Shown piece after piece: positions 21,102 to 33,724 of a DNA stretch of 64,000 bases. Location of the stretch: positions 24,601 through 88,600 of the forward strand of contig CABZIF010000006.1 in assembly GCA_902525735.1 (NCBI GenBank), in the 5' to 3' direction. The notes beneath the pieces are model-generated. The model was not told the origin of the DNA. It saw only the letters and a program-made list of their open reading frames with translations, and made no database searches. The position numbers and the translations under genes are program-made. Position 1 is the stretch's first letter, and each line of letters begins with the position of its first letter. Source of the DNA: an uncultured SAR86 cluster bacterium (lineage in GTDB: Bacteria > Pseudomonadota > Gammaproteobacteria > Magnimaribacterales > AG-339-G14).

Positions 21102-21581
21102 TTAAAGTTTCTCTAAAATATTTTCTGCACTGCTTATATCAAATGCACCGCCTTCTTCGGCTAATAAAGAGGTAACTGTTCCATCTTCAATAATGATTGC
21201 AAACCTTGATGAAACTTTTCCAATCCCCATCACAGAAAGATCTAATTCAAGCTCGCATGCTTGTGCAAAGGCACCATTGCCATCGGCAAGCATGGTTATT
21301 TTTCCACCAACGGATAAACTCTCTCCCCAGGCTTTCATAACAAAAGGATTGGTTACTGATACACAAATAATTTCATCAACGTTCTTGGATAGAATTTCAT
21401 CAGCATTTTTTACAAATCCTGGCATCTGCTTCAAGGAACAAGTAGGAGTGAATGCTCCTGGTACTCCTACAAGCACAACTTTCTTACCCGAAACATATTC
21501 CAATGAATCTATTTCATCAATGCCTTTTTCACCAACTTTAAAAAGTGATGCGCTAGGAAGTTTTTTTCCAATTTCAATCAT
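21102..21581 (-). CDS. Peroxiredoxin (Prx5/AhpE-type)
   Basis: VVLVGVPGAFTPTCSLKQMPGFV; AWGESL; LADGNGAFAQAC. Confidence 0.9.
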   Translation of the reverse strand: MIEIGKKLPSASLFKVGEKGIDEIDSLEYVSGKKVVLVGVPGAFTPTCSLKQMPGFVKNADEILSKNVDEIICVSVTNPFVMKAWGESLSVGGKITMLADGNGAFAQACELELDLSVMGIGKVSSRFAIIIEDGTVTSLLAEEGGAFDISSAENILEKL

Positions 21582-21590
21582 ACTGACCTC

Positions 21591-23375
<1,785 letters not shown>

Positions 23376-23454
23376 CTATTTTATATAGTATTTTTACCTT
23401 TAAAAAATTAATATAGTTATATTATAAATCTTTTAACAGTTTCGGGGATTAAAG

Positions 23455-24810
23455 TTGAATATTTTTAAGTTTTTTTTACCTGTTTTTTTTACATTTTTCT
23501 CTCTAAATATTTTTTCTGAAACTTTGACACTCGCGGAAGTTTACGAAATTGCTCTAAAAGAAGATCCACAGCTAAAAATTGCGCAAGCAACCTATAAAGC
23601 TAATAAAGAGGCTAAGGCAAAAGGAATTGCTGGTCTTTTACCAACCATCACAACGCGAGCGACAACAAATTGGAACGAGTCTGAAGTAATAAAAGGCGGA
23701 AGCGTAACTTTTGATGAAGAGGGGAGCAGCGGAAATAATTCCTACTCTTATTCGGCAGATCTTGTCCAACCAGTTTTTAGATTGGATAGATGGTTTCAAT
23801 TTGGTCAAGGAAGGGCAATGAGCGAGGTTGCAAAAGCACAATTTGGTTACGCTCAGCAAGAAACCATATTAAGAGTAACAGAAACATATTTTAATCTGCT
23901 GAAGGCAAAAAAAGATTTGGAAGTAGCTAAATCAGAAGAAGCGGCCATAAAAAAACAGCGTGATCGTTCCAAAAGACTTTTCGAGGAAGGTGTATCTTCT
24001 GTAACAGAATTTCAAGAAGCCCAAGCCTTTTATGATCTAGCAAAGGTTTCAACCATCGCTGGGGAAGGTCAACTTGAATTTGCTAGAGAGGCGCTGATAG
24101 CAATTATAGGCGAAGCCCCTGAACTGAAAGATTTAAATCAAGACTTTCCCATAAGTTCTCCCAATCCTAAATCACAAGAAGAATGGGTTGGTACGGCTTT
24201 GAGTAATAACTTCCTTTTAAAAGCTGCTCAAATGGCTACGACAGCTGCAAAAAGAAATGCACGCAGCAAACTCTCTAACCATCTTCCTGATGTTGATTTG
24301 GTTGGAAATATTACAAGAAATACAAATAGAACAATCTCCGGCTTTTCTGGAAACGGTTTTAGCTTTGATGAAACAGAGATAGAAAACACTAGATACAGTC
24401 TTCAGTTTTCATGGCCCTTAATGGCTGGAGGACTGGTAAGTTCTGAGAGAAGAGAAGCTTATGCGCTATTGGAAAAAGCAAAGCAAGAGGAAATTTTAGC
24501 TGAAAGATCTACGATTAGAGATGTAAAATCAAGATACTCTTCTGTCCTAACTAACCTTGCAAATGTTAAAGCAAGAAATCAAGCATTAACTTCATCGGAA
24601 TTGGCCTTAAAAGCCACGAGGTTTGGATATGAATCAGATACAAGGAATATTGTCGATTTATTGAATGCAGAAAAAAGTTTTTTTTCAGCACAACGAGATT
24701 TAAATTCAGCCAGATATGATTTTATTTTGTCAGAATTTGCTTTAAAAATAGCCTCAGGCTCACTGTCGCCTAGAGATGTTTATGATTTAAGTAATTTCAT
24801 GACTGAATAA
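23455..24810 (+). CDS. tolC: TolC-family outer membrane efflux protein (TTG start)
   Basis: Signal peptide; LAEVYEIALKEDPQLKIAQATYKA; two OEP repeats; VDLLNAEKSFFSAQRDLNSARYDFI. Confidence 0.88.
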   Translation: MNIFKFFLPVFFTFFSLNIFSETLTLAEVYEIALKEDPQLKIAQATYKANKEAKAKGIAGLLPTITTRATTNWNESEVIKGGSVTFDEEGSSGNNSYSYSADLVQPVFRLDRWFQFGQGRAMSEVAKAQFGYAQQETILRVTETYFNLLKAKKDLEVAKSEEAAIKKQRDRSKRLFEEGVSSVTEFQEAQAFYDLAKVSTIAGEGQLEFAREALIAIIGEAPELKDLNQDFPISSPNPKSQEEWVGTALSNNFLLKAAQMATTAAKRNARSKLSNHLPDVDLVGNITRNTNRTISGFSGNGFSFDETEIENTRYSLQFSWPLMAGGLVSSERREAYALLEKAKQEEILAERSTIRDVKSRYSSVLTNLANVKARNQALTSSELALKATRFGYESDTRNIVDLLNAEKSFFSAQRDLNSARYDFILSEFALKIASGSLSPRDVYDLSNFMTE

Positions 24811-25631
24811 TGCCTGAGCTTCCCGAAGTAGAAACAACTTTGAGAGGAATATCTAATGAAATTCTTCATAAAAAAATTAAATCTTTCGACTGCCGAGACA
24901 GGAGTTTAAGGTGGCTTATTCCTAAGGACATGGGTTCCTTTTTGAAAAATGAAAATTTTGAAAGCGCTTATCGAAGAGGAAAATATATTATTCTAAATTT
25001 GGCTAACAAAAAAGGCTCTGTATTAATTCATCTTGGAATGTCAGGAAAATTAAGAATTTCTCCTAATTTAAAACAACCTATTAAACACGAACATTGGGAC
25101 ATTAATTTTACTGATGGCTGGACTTTAAGATATACAGACATAAGAAAATTTGGAGCTTTACTAAAAACAAGACAAGATCCTGCAAATCATGTGTTGATCA
25201 AAAATTTAGGTCCTGAACCTCTAGGCAATGGATTCAGCGGTGAATATTTATTTAAAAAATCTAGGAAAAGAACTTTACCAATTAAAAATTTCATAATGGA
25301 TTCTAAAATTGTGGTCGGGGTAGGAAATATATATGCGAACGAAGCCTTGTTTATGGCTGGAATAAGACCAACTAGAAAATCTGGAACGATAAGCAGAGCC
25401 AAGTATGATTTGCTCGGTCGCTCAATTATAATGACTTTGAGAGAAGCAATTGAAGCCGGAGGAACAACACTTAAGGATTACACGAATGCTGATGAAGCCC
25501 CTGGTTATTTTAAAAAAGAATTGAAAGTTTACGATCGAGCTGGAGAACCCTGTGTAACATGCGGCAAAGCTCTCAAGGAGATTAGACAATCAAACAGACA
25601 GACCGTTTATTGCACAAATTGTCAGAATTAA
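24810..25631 (+). CDS. mutM: Formamidopyrimidine-DNA glycosylase
   Basis: [56 protein letters not shown] zinc finger. Confidence 0.96.
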   Translation: MPELPEVETTLRGISNEILHKKIKSFDCRDRSLRWLIPKDMGSFLKNENFESAYRRGKYIILNLANKKGSVLIHLGMSGKLRISPNLKQPIKHEHWDINFTDGWTLRYTDIRKFGALLKTRQDPANHVLIKNLGPEPLGNGFSGEYLFKKSRKRTLPIKNFIMDSKIVVGVGNIYANEALFMAGIRPTRKSGTISRAKYDLLGRSIIMTLREAIEAGGTTLKDYTNADEAPGYFKKELKVYDRAGEPCVTCGKALKEIRQSNRQTVYCTNCQN

Positions 25632-26107
25632 CCATATTTTCTCTTTAACTCCGATAATGAAATAGGATCGACAAACTCAGAAACATCACCGCCCATCTTA
25701 CATATTTCTTTTACTAAGGAAGAAGAAATATAGCTGTACTGCTCTTTAGGAGTTAAAAACACGCTTTCTAATTCTGGCATCATAGCTCTATTCATATTGG
25801 CTAATTGAAATTCATACTCAAAATCAGCAACAACTCTTAATCCACGAATTAAAATTTTTGCGTCATTATCTTTTGCTAGATCTACTAATAATCCAGAAAA
25901 ACCGACTACTTTAACTTTATCATTGCTTTCAAAAATCTTTTCAGCAATCTGAATTCTTTCATCTAGGGTAAAAAGTGGATTTTTTGCTTCGCTAGCTGCT
26001 ATAGCAATAACTATTTCGTCAAAAAGTTTGCACGCTCTTTCAATGAGATCTACGTGTCCCTTTGTCATTGGATCAAAAGTACCAGGATAAATTGCTCTCT
26101 GAGTCAT
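25628..26107 (-). CDS. coaD: Phosphopantetheine adenylyltransferase
   Basis: [58 protein letters not shown]. Confidence 0.96.
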   Translation of the reverse strand: MTQRAIYPGTFDPMTKGHVDLIERACKLFDEIVIAIAASEAKNPLFTLDERIQIAEKIFESNDKVKVVGFSGLLVDLAKDNDAKILIRGLRVVADFEYEFQLANMNRAMMPELESVFLTPKEQYSYISSSLVKEICKMGGDVSEFVDPISLSELKRKYG

Positions 26108-26188
26108 TCAAACATTATATTCTAAAAATACAGCCTAAAGTTTAGAAACATATCTATTATTAATATCTAAAATCGAGGTATTTTTTAA

Positions 26189-26398
26189 ATAGATGCTTGC
26201 CTCTATGATCTCCTAAGCAAAAATAATCGACCAGAAATTGTTCACGCAAGTTCTAAAAAAATAGAAAAATACGCTAAAGAAAGTAATTTGGAAGTTGGCG
26301 AAGAAATTAAATCTTACTCTCCAGCGATGTTGTTAAAATAGGTGAGATCAGGAAATAATCCTCGTTTAGTTTCCAGACCATGGAAATACAATAAATGA
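26189..26398 (+). pseudogene. Possible decayed ORF (in-frame TAG, no start)
   Basis: One frame reads IDACLYDLLSKNNRPEIVHASSKKIEKYAKESNLEVGEEIKSYSPAMLLK*VRSGNNPRLVSRPWKYNK* with coding-like composition interrupted by TAG at 26339-26341. Confidence 0.4.
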
Positions 26399-27280
26399 TT
26401 AAACTTTTACTCTTAATTTATTTATTTGCTTCTTATTTGCTGACGAAACAGTAAATATTATTTTTTCCAATTTAATCGATTCATTTACGACTGGGAACTT
26501 TCCAAATTTATTCATGACATAGCCCGCGATAGTATCGAAATCTGTATCTTCAAAAGTAGTATTAAATTTTTCATTAAATTCTACTATTTCGGTTAAACCG
26601 GAAACACTATATTCACGACTTGAGATTTGTGTAATTTTTTGATCGTCAGCTTGATCGGTCTCATCTTCTATTTCGCCTACAATTTCTTCTAGAACATCTT
26701 CAATTGTCACCAAACCACTTACCTCACCAAATTCATCCACTACCAAGGCCATGTGACTTCTATTTGACTTAAATTCTTCTAAAAGAATATTTATTTTTTT
26801 ACTTTCAGGTATGTGTTTTACGGGTCTGATAATTTTAGTTAATTCAAATTCTTGACTATCAAACTCGTCTTTTATAAGTCCAGGAGCAAATTTTAAAAGA
26901 TCTTTCGCGAGTAAAATACCAACTATGCTATTTTTAGCCTCGTCTAAAACCGGAAATCTTGAATGAGAAGATTCAACGACTTTTTTTAACAAAATATCCA
27001 AAGAGTCATTGTCGTTTATTAAGATCATTTGGGATCTTGGTACCATTACGTCTCTAACAGGAATGGAAGAGAACTCAATTGTTTCCTCAATCATGCCCAA
27101 GATGCCTTTATCAATGACATTGTTTTCTTCTGCGTCTCTTAGCACAGAAGTAAGTTCTTCTTGGTCCAGTGGTTTGTAAGAGAGCTTAATATAAAGCTCC
27201 CTAAAATAATTTTTGATTTTTTTTACTAAGCCCAACTTTATTTCAGATTGAGCCTCTGTACTTGGAGGTTCTTCTCTCAT
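26399..27280 (-). CDS. corC: CorC/HlyC-type CBS-domain protein
   Basis: VRDVMVPRSQMILI; CBS pair; LVVDEFGEVSGLVTIEDVLEEIVGEIEDE; C-terminal CorC_HlyC domain. Confidence 0.92.
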   Translation of the reverse strand: MREEPPSTEAQSEIKLGLVKKIKNYFRELYIKLSYKPLDQEELTSVLRDAEENNVIDKGILGMIEETIEFSSIPVRDVMVPRSQMILINDNDSLDILLKKVVESSHSRFPVLDEAKNSIVGILLAKDLLKFAPGLIKDEFDSQEFELTKIIRPVKHIPESKKINILLEEFKSNRSHMALVVDEFGEVSGLVTIEDVLEEIVGEIEDETDQADDQKITQISSREYSVSGLTEIVEFNEKFNTTFEDTDFDTIAGYVMNKFGKFPVVNESIKLEKIIFTVSSANKKQINKLRVKV

Positions 27281-27283
27281 TAA

Positions 27284-27745
27284 CTAATAAGGTTCTCCCG
27301 CTGATATGGTATCCATTATATTTTTTTCAATATTTTCCATTTTTATTCTTTCATGCTTTGCTTCATGATTAAAGTTCAAAAGATGTAAAAAGCCGTGAAT
27401 TATCATATGTTTTAGTCTATTTTCAAAGTCTTTTGAATATTCTTTGGCCTCTTTTTTGATGATTTCAATACATAAAACTATATCGCCAATCAAAAGGTTC
27501 TTTGTTAATAGTTCATCAACGCCAAATGATAAAACATTGGTCGCTTCATCTTTTCCTCTATATTTTTTATTGAGAAGTTTAATTTCTTTTTTTGAAACAC
27601 AAGAAATACTCAACTCTTTGTCTGTAAATTCTTCTTGTTTAAAGCCTGCCTCTTCAATTGTCTTATTCAAAATAGTTGCAACTTGATTTTTAGTGATTGA
27701 TGACGATAAATTTTCAAAACTATTAAGAAATACTTTCATCACCAA
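27284..27745 (-). CDS. ybeY: Endoribonuclease YbeY
   Basis: LNKKYRGKDEATNVLSF; GDIVLC; HMIIHGFLHLLNFNHE (HGxLHLxxxxH). Confidence 0.93.
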   Translation of the reverse strand: MVMKVFLNSFENLSSSITKNQVATILNKTIEEAGFKQEEFTDKELSISCVSKKEIKLLNKKYRGKDEATNVLSFGVDELLTKNLLIGDIVLCIEIIKKEAKEYSKDFENRLKHMIIHGFLHLLNFNHEAKHERIKMENIEKNIMDTISAGEPY

Positions 27746-28710
27746 GAATTTTTTTCATAAGCTTCGATAATCTTTTGTACTAGGCCATGTCTTACAACAT
27801 CTTCTGGATGAAAGTAAAAAAATGAAATTCCTTTTTCCTTTTCCAAAACCTTAATTGCATCAGATAAACCTGATCTAGAGCCTTTTGGGAGATCGGTTTG
27901 CGTAATATCTCCTGTTACTACTGCTGTTGAACCAAATCCTATTCTGGTAAGAAACATTTTCATTTGAGCGGGTGTACAATTTTGTGCTTCATCAAGGATT
28001 AAGAAAGCATCATTCAGAGTTCGGCCTCTCATATAGGCTAGTGGTGCTACTTCAATTTTTCCGTTTTCTACCAACCGGTTCACTTTTTCCATACCCATCA
28101 TCTCATAGAGTGCATCATATAAAGGTCGTAAATAAGGATCGATTTTTTCAGAGAGATCCCCAGGTAAAAAACCTAAATGTTCTCCTGCTTCAACTGCTGG
28201 TCTAGTTAAAATTATTTTGTTTACTTTGTCCTCCATAAATTGATTTACTGCTGCTGCAACAGCTAAGTAAGTTTTCCCAGTACCTGCAGGACCAATTCCA
28301 AATGCGATATCTTTTTCATAAATGGAAGAAAGAAATTCTACTTGTGACTTGTTTCTGGGAGAAACATAAAGTTTGGGAGTCTGAATAGTTAAATCTTTTT
28401 CTTTTTTTAATTCAAAAATTTGTCCATTGTTATCTTTGGTAGCTCCATTTAATGCCCTTCTAATAGAAAAGTGAACTTCATCAGCGCTCACTGAATCTCT
28501 AGATTTAGCTAACGTAGCTAAATCTTCAATTATCAATCTACTTTTAATGACGTTATTCTTTTCTCCTGAAATAGAAAAGCTATTTCCTCTACTTTTAATT
28601 TTTACTTCAAGAGATTGTTCAATTTGATTTAGATTTGTGTTCACTGGTCCACAAAGCAAAGAAAGATTTTCAGATTCTATGGCAGGAAGTTTAAATTTTA
28701 GTTTTGGCAT
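27739..28710 (-). CDS. ybeZ: PhoH-like ATPase (YbeZ)
   Basis: [77 protein letters not shown]. Confidence 0.95.
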   Translation of the reverse strand: MPKLKFKLPAIESENLSLLCGPVNTNLNQIEQSLEVKIKSRGNSFSISGEKNNVIKSRLIIEDLATLAKSRDSVSADEVHFSIRRALNGATKDNNGQIFELKKEKDLTIQTPKLYVSPRNKSQVEFLSSIYEKDIAFGIGPAGTGKTYLAVAAAVNQFMEDKVNKIILTRPAVEAGEHLGFLPGDLSEKIDPYLRPLYDALYEMMGMEKVNRLVENGKIEVAPLAYMRGRTLNDAFLILDEAQNCTPAQMKMFLTRIGFGSTAVVTGDITQTDLPKGSRSGLSDAIKVLEKEKGISFFYFHPEDVVRHGLVQKIIEAYEKNSW

Positions 28711-30038
28711 AAATTAGATTCAGTTTTTATCTTACCTCTCAAACAATTAGTTAATTGATCGACTATTTCAATATCTACGAATTCTCCTATCAATTTTGCA
28801 CTTGAAGGAAAGTTCACAACTCTATTATTTTCAGTTCTTGCTTGCAATTCGCCAGGATCTTTTTTAGAAATTCCGGTTACTAGACATCTTTCTATTGTGC
28901 CAACCATTTTTCTACCGATATTAAATGCATGATGATTGAGTCGGTTTTGTAAGATTGCTAACCTTTCTTTTTTTTCTTCTGGACTAACGTTATCCTCCAT
29001 CTCAGCGGCAGGCGTATTTGGCCTTGGGCTATAAATAAAACTAAACGATTCGTCGTATTTAATTTCGTCTATAACAGATAGAGTATCTTCGAAATCCTGC
29101 TGAGATTCATTCGGAAAGCCTACAATGAAATCAGAAGATAAACTTATATTAGGTCTATTTTTTTTCAATCTGAAGACTAAATCTAGATACTTTTCAACAG
29201 TATATCTTCGTCTCATTAACTTAAGAATTCGATCCGAGCCGCTTTGAATTGGTAAATGCACGTGACTTACTAGTTCTGGCAAGTGCGCATAAAGTTCTAC
29301 CAAATCGTCACGAAACTCAAATGGGTGGCTTGTGGTATATCTTATTCGGTCAATACCATCGATTTTTGCTGTTCTTTCAATCAAAAAAGCTAAAGATTTT
29401 TTTTCTCCGCAGTCTATTCCTTTGTAGTTGTTTACATTTTGACCTAGCAGATTGATCTCTCTTACACCTTGATCAGCTAGGTTTTTTATTTCTTCAATAA
29501 TATCTTGAACTGGCCTACTTACTTCATGACCCCTGGTATGAGGGACTACACAAAAGGAGCAATATTTATTGCAGCCTTCCGCTATTGAAACAAAAGCAGT
29601 TGGTTCGTCTGTTTTTGAATCGGGAATATGATCAAATTTTTCTATTTTTGGAAACGATATATCTATTTGATTTTTTTCTTCTTGTACTGCGTTTCTGTAC
29701 ATGTTGGGAAGTCTATGCAAGGTTTGTGGCCCAAATACTATATCCACAGCAGGTGCTCTCTTAGTAATTTGTTGACCTTCTTGACTGGCCACACAACCTC
29801 CAATGGCAATTTTCAAATCGGGGTTCTTATTTTTTAATTTTTTCCACCTGCCAACTTGATGGAACACCCTTTCTTGAGCTTTTTCTCTAATCGAACAAGT
29901 GTTTAATACCAAAAGATCTGCTTCTTCTTGATTTGTAGTTTGAATGAATTTTTCTTCCAGAGACAACATATCCAGCATTTTTTCTGAATCGTATTCATTC
30001 ATTTGACAGCCATGTGTCTTTATAAAAACTTTTTTCAT
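28698..30038 (-). CDS. miaB: tRNA-2-methylthio-N6-dimethylallyladenosine synthase
   Basis: [56 protein letters not shown]. Confidence 0.97.
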   Translation of the reverse strand: MKKVFIKTHGCQMNEYDSEKMLDMLSLEEKFIQTTNQEEADLLVLNTCSIREKAQERVFHQVGRWKKLKNKNPDLKIAIGGCVASQEGQQITKRAPAVDIVFGPQTLHRLPNMYRNAVQEEKNQIDISFPKIEKFDHIPDSKTDEPTAFVSIAEGCNKYCSFCVVPHTRGHEVSRPVQDIIEEIKNLADQGVREINLLGQNVNNYKGIDCGEKKSLAFLIERTAKIDGIDRIRYTTSHPFEFRDDLVELYAHLPELVSHVHLPIQSGSDRILKLMRRRYTVEKYLDLVFRLKKNRPNISLSSDFIVGFPNESQQDFEDTLSVIDEIKYDESFSFIYSPRPNTPAAEMEDNVSPEEKKERLAILQNRLNHHAFNIGRKMVGTIERCLVTGISKKDPGELQARTENNRVVNFPSSAKLIGEFVDIEIVDQLTNCLRGKIKTESNLCQN

Positions 30039-30080
30039 TTTCTAAATTTCGAGAGCGGAATTATAAAGAATATCCAAATA

Positions 30081-30626
30081 TTAGCTAGATTGAGCAAAGA
30101 TTGTATCCCTATAAAATCTCAATTCGTTAATAGATTCATAAACATCAGCTTCAGCTCTGTGAGCAGCAGTTTTTTTTGCATGTTGAATATTTATGTCTGG
30201 TCTCCATCTTTTCGTAAGCTCTTTAATCGAGCTTACATCTATACAGCGATAATGAAAATAGTCTTCAAGCTCTGGCATGTAAAGGTTTAAAAATTTTCTA
30301 TCGTGCCAGACGGTATTTCCACACAGAGGTGATTCATTTTTGCCGACGTGTTGCTTTATGAACTCTAAAGTTCTTTGTTCGGCCTCTTGTTCAGAGATCT
30401 TGCTTGCCAAAACTTCATCAATTAAGCCTGAAGCTGAGTGATGTTCTTGATTCCACTCATCCATTCCATCTATCAGTTCTTTTGATTGAGAAATAACCAT
30501 CCCTGGGCCCTCAATTATTTCGGTGAGATCTTCGTTAGTTATGCAAGTGTAAATCTCAATGATTCTTTCTGCATTCGGATCTAAGCCCGTCATTTCTAAA
30601 TCTAGCCAGATTAATTTTTTTTCCAT
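30081..30626 (-). CDS. orn: Oligoribonuclease
   Basis: LIWLDLEMTGLDPNAERIIEI; CGNTVWHDRKFLNLYMPELEDYFHYRCIDVSSIKEL; HRAEADVYESINEL. Confidence 0.97.
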   Translation of the reverse strand: MEKKLIWLDLEMTGLDPNAERIIEIYTCITNEDLTEIIEGPGMVISQSKELIDGMDEWNQEHHSASGLIDEVLASKISEQEAEQRTLEFIKQHVGKNESPLCGNTVWHDRKFLNLYMPELEDYFHYRCIDVSSIKELTKRWRPDINIQHAKKTAAHRAEADVYESINELRFYRDTIFAQSS

Positions 30627-30663
30627 GTGTTTACTTTACAATACTACTATCTAAAAGAATATT

Positions 30664-31416
30664 ATGAACGACGAAAGTGAAAAAGAAGCCAATTTTGGTT
30701 ATAAAAAGGTTAATCCTAATGAAAAACCTGACTTAGTGAAAGGAGTTTTTGATTCCGTCGCAAGTAAATACGACCTGATGAATGACTTAATGTCTGTCGG
30801 AATCCATAGACTCTGGAAGAAAGCTACTGTTCAAATGAGTAATCTCAAAGCAAATGGCTCAGTATTAGATGTTGCCGGTGGCACAGGTGATTTAGCTATT
30901 TTATTTTCAGAAATTGTTGGAGACCAAGGAGAAGTTTTTCTCACCGACATAAATGAAAAAATGTTAGAAATAGGTCGTGATCGAGTTTTAGATTCGGGCC
31001 TTTTAAATGTCAAGAGTCTAGTTGCTGATGCCGAAGACTTACCTTTCCCCGATAATTCTTTTGATTGTATATCAATTGCTTTTGGGATCAGGAATGTGAC
31101 TAACAAAGATAAAGCTCTTAAAGAGTTTCATAGATGCTTAAAGCCAAAGGGAAGGTTGTTGGTCTTGGAGTTTTCTAAACCTGAATCCAATTTATTATCT
31201 GATTTATACGATCTTTATTCATTTAATGTCTTGCCCCATTTAGGTCAGTGGATTGCAGGAGATGCCGATAGTTACGAATATTTAGCTGAATCTATTCGCA
31301 TGCACCCAAACCAAGAAGAATTTTTAAAACTCATGAATATGGCAGGATTTCAAAACACCGAATATCAGAATATGACCGGTGGCATTGTAGCTCTTCATTA
31401 TGGGGATAAATCCTAG
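30664..31416 (+). CDS. ubiE: Ubiquinone/menaquinone biosynthesis C-methyltransferase
   Basis: VFDSVASKYDLMNDLMSVGIHRLWK; VLDVAGGTGDLA; FGIRNVTNKDKALKEFHRCLKPKGRLLVLEFSKP. Confidence 0.97.
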   Translation: MNDESEKEANFGYKKVNPNEKPDLVKGVFDSVASKYDLMNDLMSVGIHRLWKKATVQMSNLKANGSVLDVAGGTGDLAILFSEIVGDQGEVFLTDINEKMLEIGRDRVLDSGLLNVKSLVADAEDLPFPDNSFDCISIAFGIRNVTNKDKALKEFHRCLKPKGRLLVLEFSKPESNLLSDLYDLYSFNVLPHLGQWIAGDADSYEYLAESIRMHPNQEEFLKLMNMAGFQNTEYQNMTGGIVALHYGDKS

Positions 31417-32961
31417 ATGCCTTTCCTAAAGCTTGCCAGAATAATTTTTATCTTTTTAAGATTTCGTTTGAATGAGATATTTCCCAAAGAGATCTTGCCA
31501 TTTTGGCTAAAAATAGTTTTTTTCTTATCACCTTTCAACTTGATTCCAACCAATAAAAAACTTGGCATCAGATTAGCAGAGGCTTTGGAGATGGCTGGTC
31601 CAATTTTTGTTAAATTCGGACAACTTCTCTCAACTAGGCCTGATTTTCTTGATGAAGATGTGATTCTAGAACTACAAAAATTTCAAAATAATCTGAAACC
31701 ATTTCCCTCTGAAGAAGCTATAAAAATAATAGAAAAGGATTTGGGTCACCCAATCAATGAGTTATTTGCACAATTTAACGAATCTCCTTTAGCAGCTGCT
31801 TCGATTGCACAAGTGCATGAGGCAACTTTAAAGAGTGGCGAAAATGTTGTTGTGAAAGTTGTAAGACCAAATTTGGATAAAAAAATTAAAGATGATGTAT
31901 CCATCTTAAAAATGATTGGAAAAGTCGCTAACACCTTTGATGCTGATGCCAGAAGACTTCAGCTGTTAGAAATGATTCGTGAATACGAATACGTAATCAC
32001 ATCAGAAGTTGATTTAAAAAAAGAAGCAGGAAATACCATTCAAACTGCAAAATTTTTTGAAGATTCGAATCTGCTTTATGTACCAAAAGTCTATCTTGAG
32101 TATTCAAGCAACAAAACTTTGACTTTGGAAAAAATTGAAGGAATTCCTGTCACCGATCTTAAAGTTTTAGAAGATAAAAAAGTGGATCTGAAAAAACTAT
32201 CTGAACGAGGAGTGAGTATATTTTTCAAACAACTCTTTGATGATAATTTTTTTCATGCTGATATGCATCCAGGTAATATTTTTGTAAGTGCTGAAAATCC
32301 AAATGAGCCCACATATGTAGCAGTCGATTATGCTATCTGCGGTAGTTTGTCAGAAAAAGAACAACTGTTAATAGGAAAAATGTTAGCTGATATGTTCAAT
32401 CGAAATTATTCGGGCGTCGCCAAAACAATGATCAGTGCAGGCTGGGTATCAAGCTCGACTAAACCCATAGAATTGGAAGTCACAATCCGTACAGCCATTG
32501 ATCCAATTTTTGAAAAACCATTCAGTGAAATCAATTTTGGAGAAATGCTTCTTTTCTTGTTCGAAGAAACCAGAGCTTATCAGCTTTCCCTACCGGCCTC
32601 GCTCTTATTGCTTCATAAAACATTAATCAATATTGAAGGTTTGGGCCGTCAAATTTATCCCGATTTAGATTTATGGACTACGGCAAAGCCATTCATACAA
32701 AATTGGATTTCAAAGCGGTACAACCCTAAAAATATAATGGAACAGCTAAAAAATAATACTGGTGATTTTGCGGAGAAGGCTTACGAATTGCCAGAAAAAC
32801 TTGAATCAATTTTCAACAATCTTGCGAATCTAGATGAATTTAATGACGAAATTAAGAGTCTAAGAAGGGATATGTCGAAACAAAAACAAAACTCAAGATT
32901 TTTGTTTATTTCATCAACTGCAGCAATTATCGTTATAATTTCTACAATAATTTTTTTATGA
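31417..32961 (+). CDS. ubiB: Ubiquinone biosynthesis atypical kinase
   Basis: GPIFVKFGQLLSTRPDFL; PLAAASIAQVHEATL; NFFHADMHPGNIFV; C-terminal TM. Confidence 0.96.
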   Translation: MPFLKLARIIFIFLRFRLNEIFPKEILPFWLKIVFFLSPFNLIPTNKKLGIRLAEALEMAGPIFVKFGQLLSTRPDFLDEDVILELQKFQNNLKPFPSEEAIKIIEKDLGHPINELFAQFNESPLAAASIAQVHEATLKSGENVVVKVVRPNLDKKIKDDVSILKMIGKVANTFDADARRLQLLEMIREYEYVITSEVDLKKEAGNTIQTAKFFEDSNLLYVPKVYLEYSSNKTLTLEKIEGIPVTDLKVLEDKKVDLKKLSERGVSIFFKQLFDDNFFHADMHPGNIFVSAENPNEPTYVAVDYAICGSLSEKEQLLIGKMLADMFNRNYSGVAKTMISAGWVSSSTKPIELEVTIRTAIDPIFEKPFSEINFGEMLLFLFEETRAYQLSLPASLLLLHKTLINIEGLGRQIYPDLDLWTTAKPFIQNWISKRYNPKNIMEQLKNNTGDFAEKAYELPEKLESIFNNLANLDEFNDEIKSLRRDMSKQKQNSRFLFISSTAAIIVIISTIIFL

Positions 32962-33287
32962 GCGAAAAAAAAGATATTCTTGAAAGACTCAGCAGCCTAC
33001 TAATTGAAAGGAAAAATTATGCTGAAGACAACTCGTACACAAATCAGTTGTATAGTGCAGGAAATGCCAAAATTCTTAAAAAGATCAAAGAAGAAGCATC
33101 TGAATTAATAGAAGCAGGTTCTGAAGAAAAAGTAATAAAGAAAGAAATTGTTCACGAAGCGGCCGATCTCTGGTTTCACACCATGGTATTATTAGCTTTT
33201 AACGAAATTAATCCTTTGGAAATATTAAACGAATTGGAACGCAGAGAAGGAGTTTCAGGCATAGAAGAAAAGTCTAGGAGGTCTTAA
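32958..33287 (+). CDS. hisE: Phosphoribosyl-ATP pyrophosphatase
   Basis: [28 protein letters not shown]...[17 protein letters not shown]. Confidence 0.92.
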   Translation: MSEKKDILERLSSLLIERKNYAEDNSYTNQLYSAGNAKILKKIKEEASELIEAGSEEKVIKKEIVHEAADLWFHTMVLLAFNEINPLEILNELERREGVSGIEEKSRRS

Positions 33288-33517
33288 TGGGATTTGGCGG
33301 AATAAGTATCTGGCAATTATTGATAATTCTAGCGATTATCATTTTAATTTTTGGCACCAAAAGGCTCAGAAATATGGGTGGAGATTTAGGTTCAGCCTTC
33401 AAAGGCTTCAAGAAAGCAGTCAATGACGATTCAGAAAAATCGTCTCCTTCATCTGCAGTTGATGATGCAGCCGAAGTAATGTCAGAAACAGCTAAAAAAG
33501 AAGAGGAAGACTCTTAA
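33287..33517 (+). CDS. tatA: Sec-independent translocase TatA
   Basis: [44 protein letters not shown]. Confidence 0.96.
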   Translation: MGFGGISIWQLLIILAIIILIFGTKRLRNMGGDLGSAFKGFKKAVNDDSEKSSPSSAVDDAAEVMSETAKKEEEDS

Positions 33518-33529
33518 CTTAAAGTTTCA

Positions 33530-33724
33530 ATGTTTGGTATTGGGTTTTTCGAACTTCTACTAATTTGTGTAATTTCTTTATTAATTTTAGGGCCAACCAG
33601 ACTACCTCAATTCATCACAACGGTTGAAGAGCTTTTTATAAAAAGTCGCAATGGGATAAATCGTCTCAAGCAAGAATTTTACTCCGAGGGTTTCGAGAAG
33701 CGGGAAAAAGAAAAAGATGAGTGA
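33530..33724 (+). CDS. tatB: Sec-independent translocase TatB (short)
   Basis: MFGIGFFELLLICVISLLILGPTRLPQFI; between tatA and tatC. Confidence 0.9.
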   Translation: MFGIGFFELLLICVISLLILGPTRLPQFITTVEELFIKSRNGINRLKQEFYSEGFEKREKEKDE

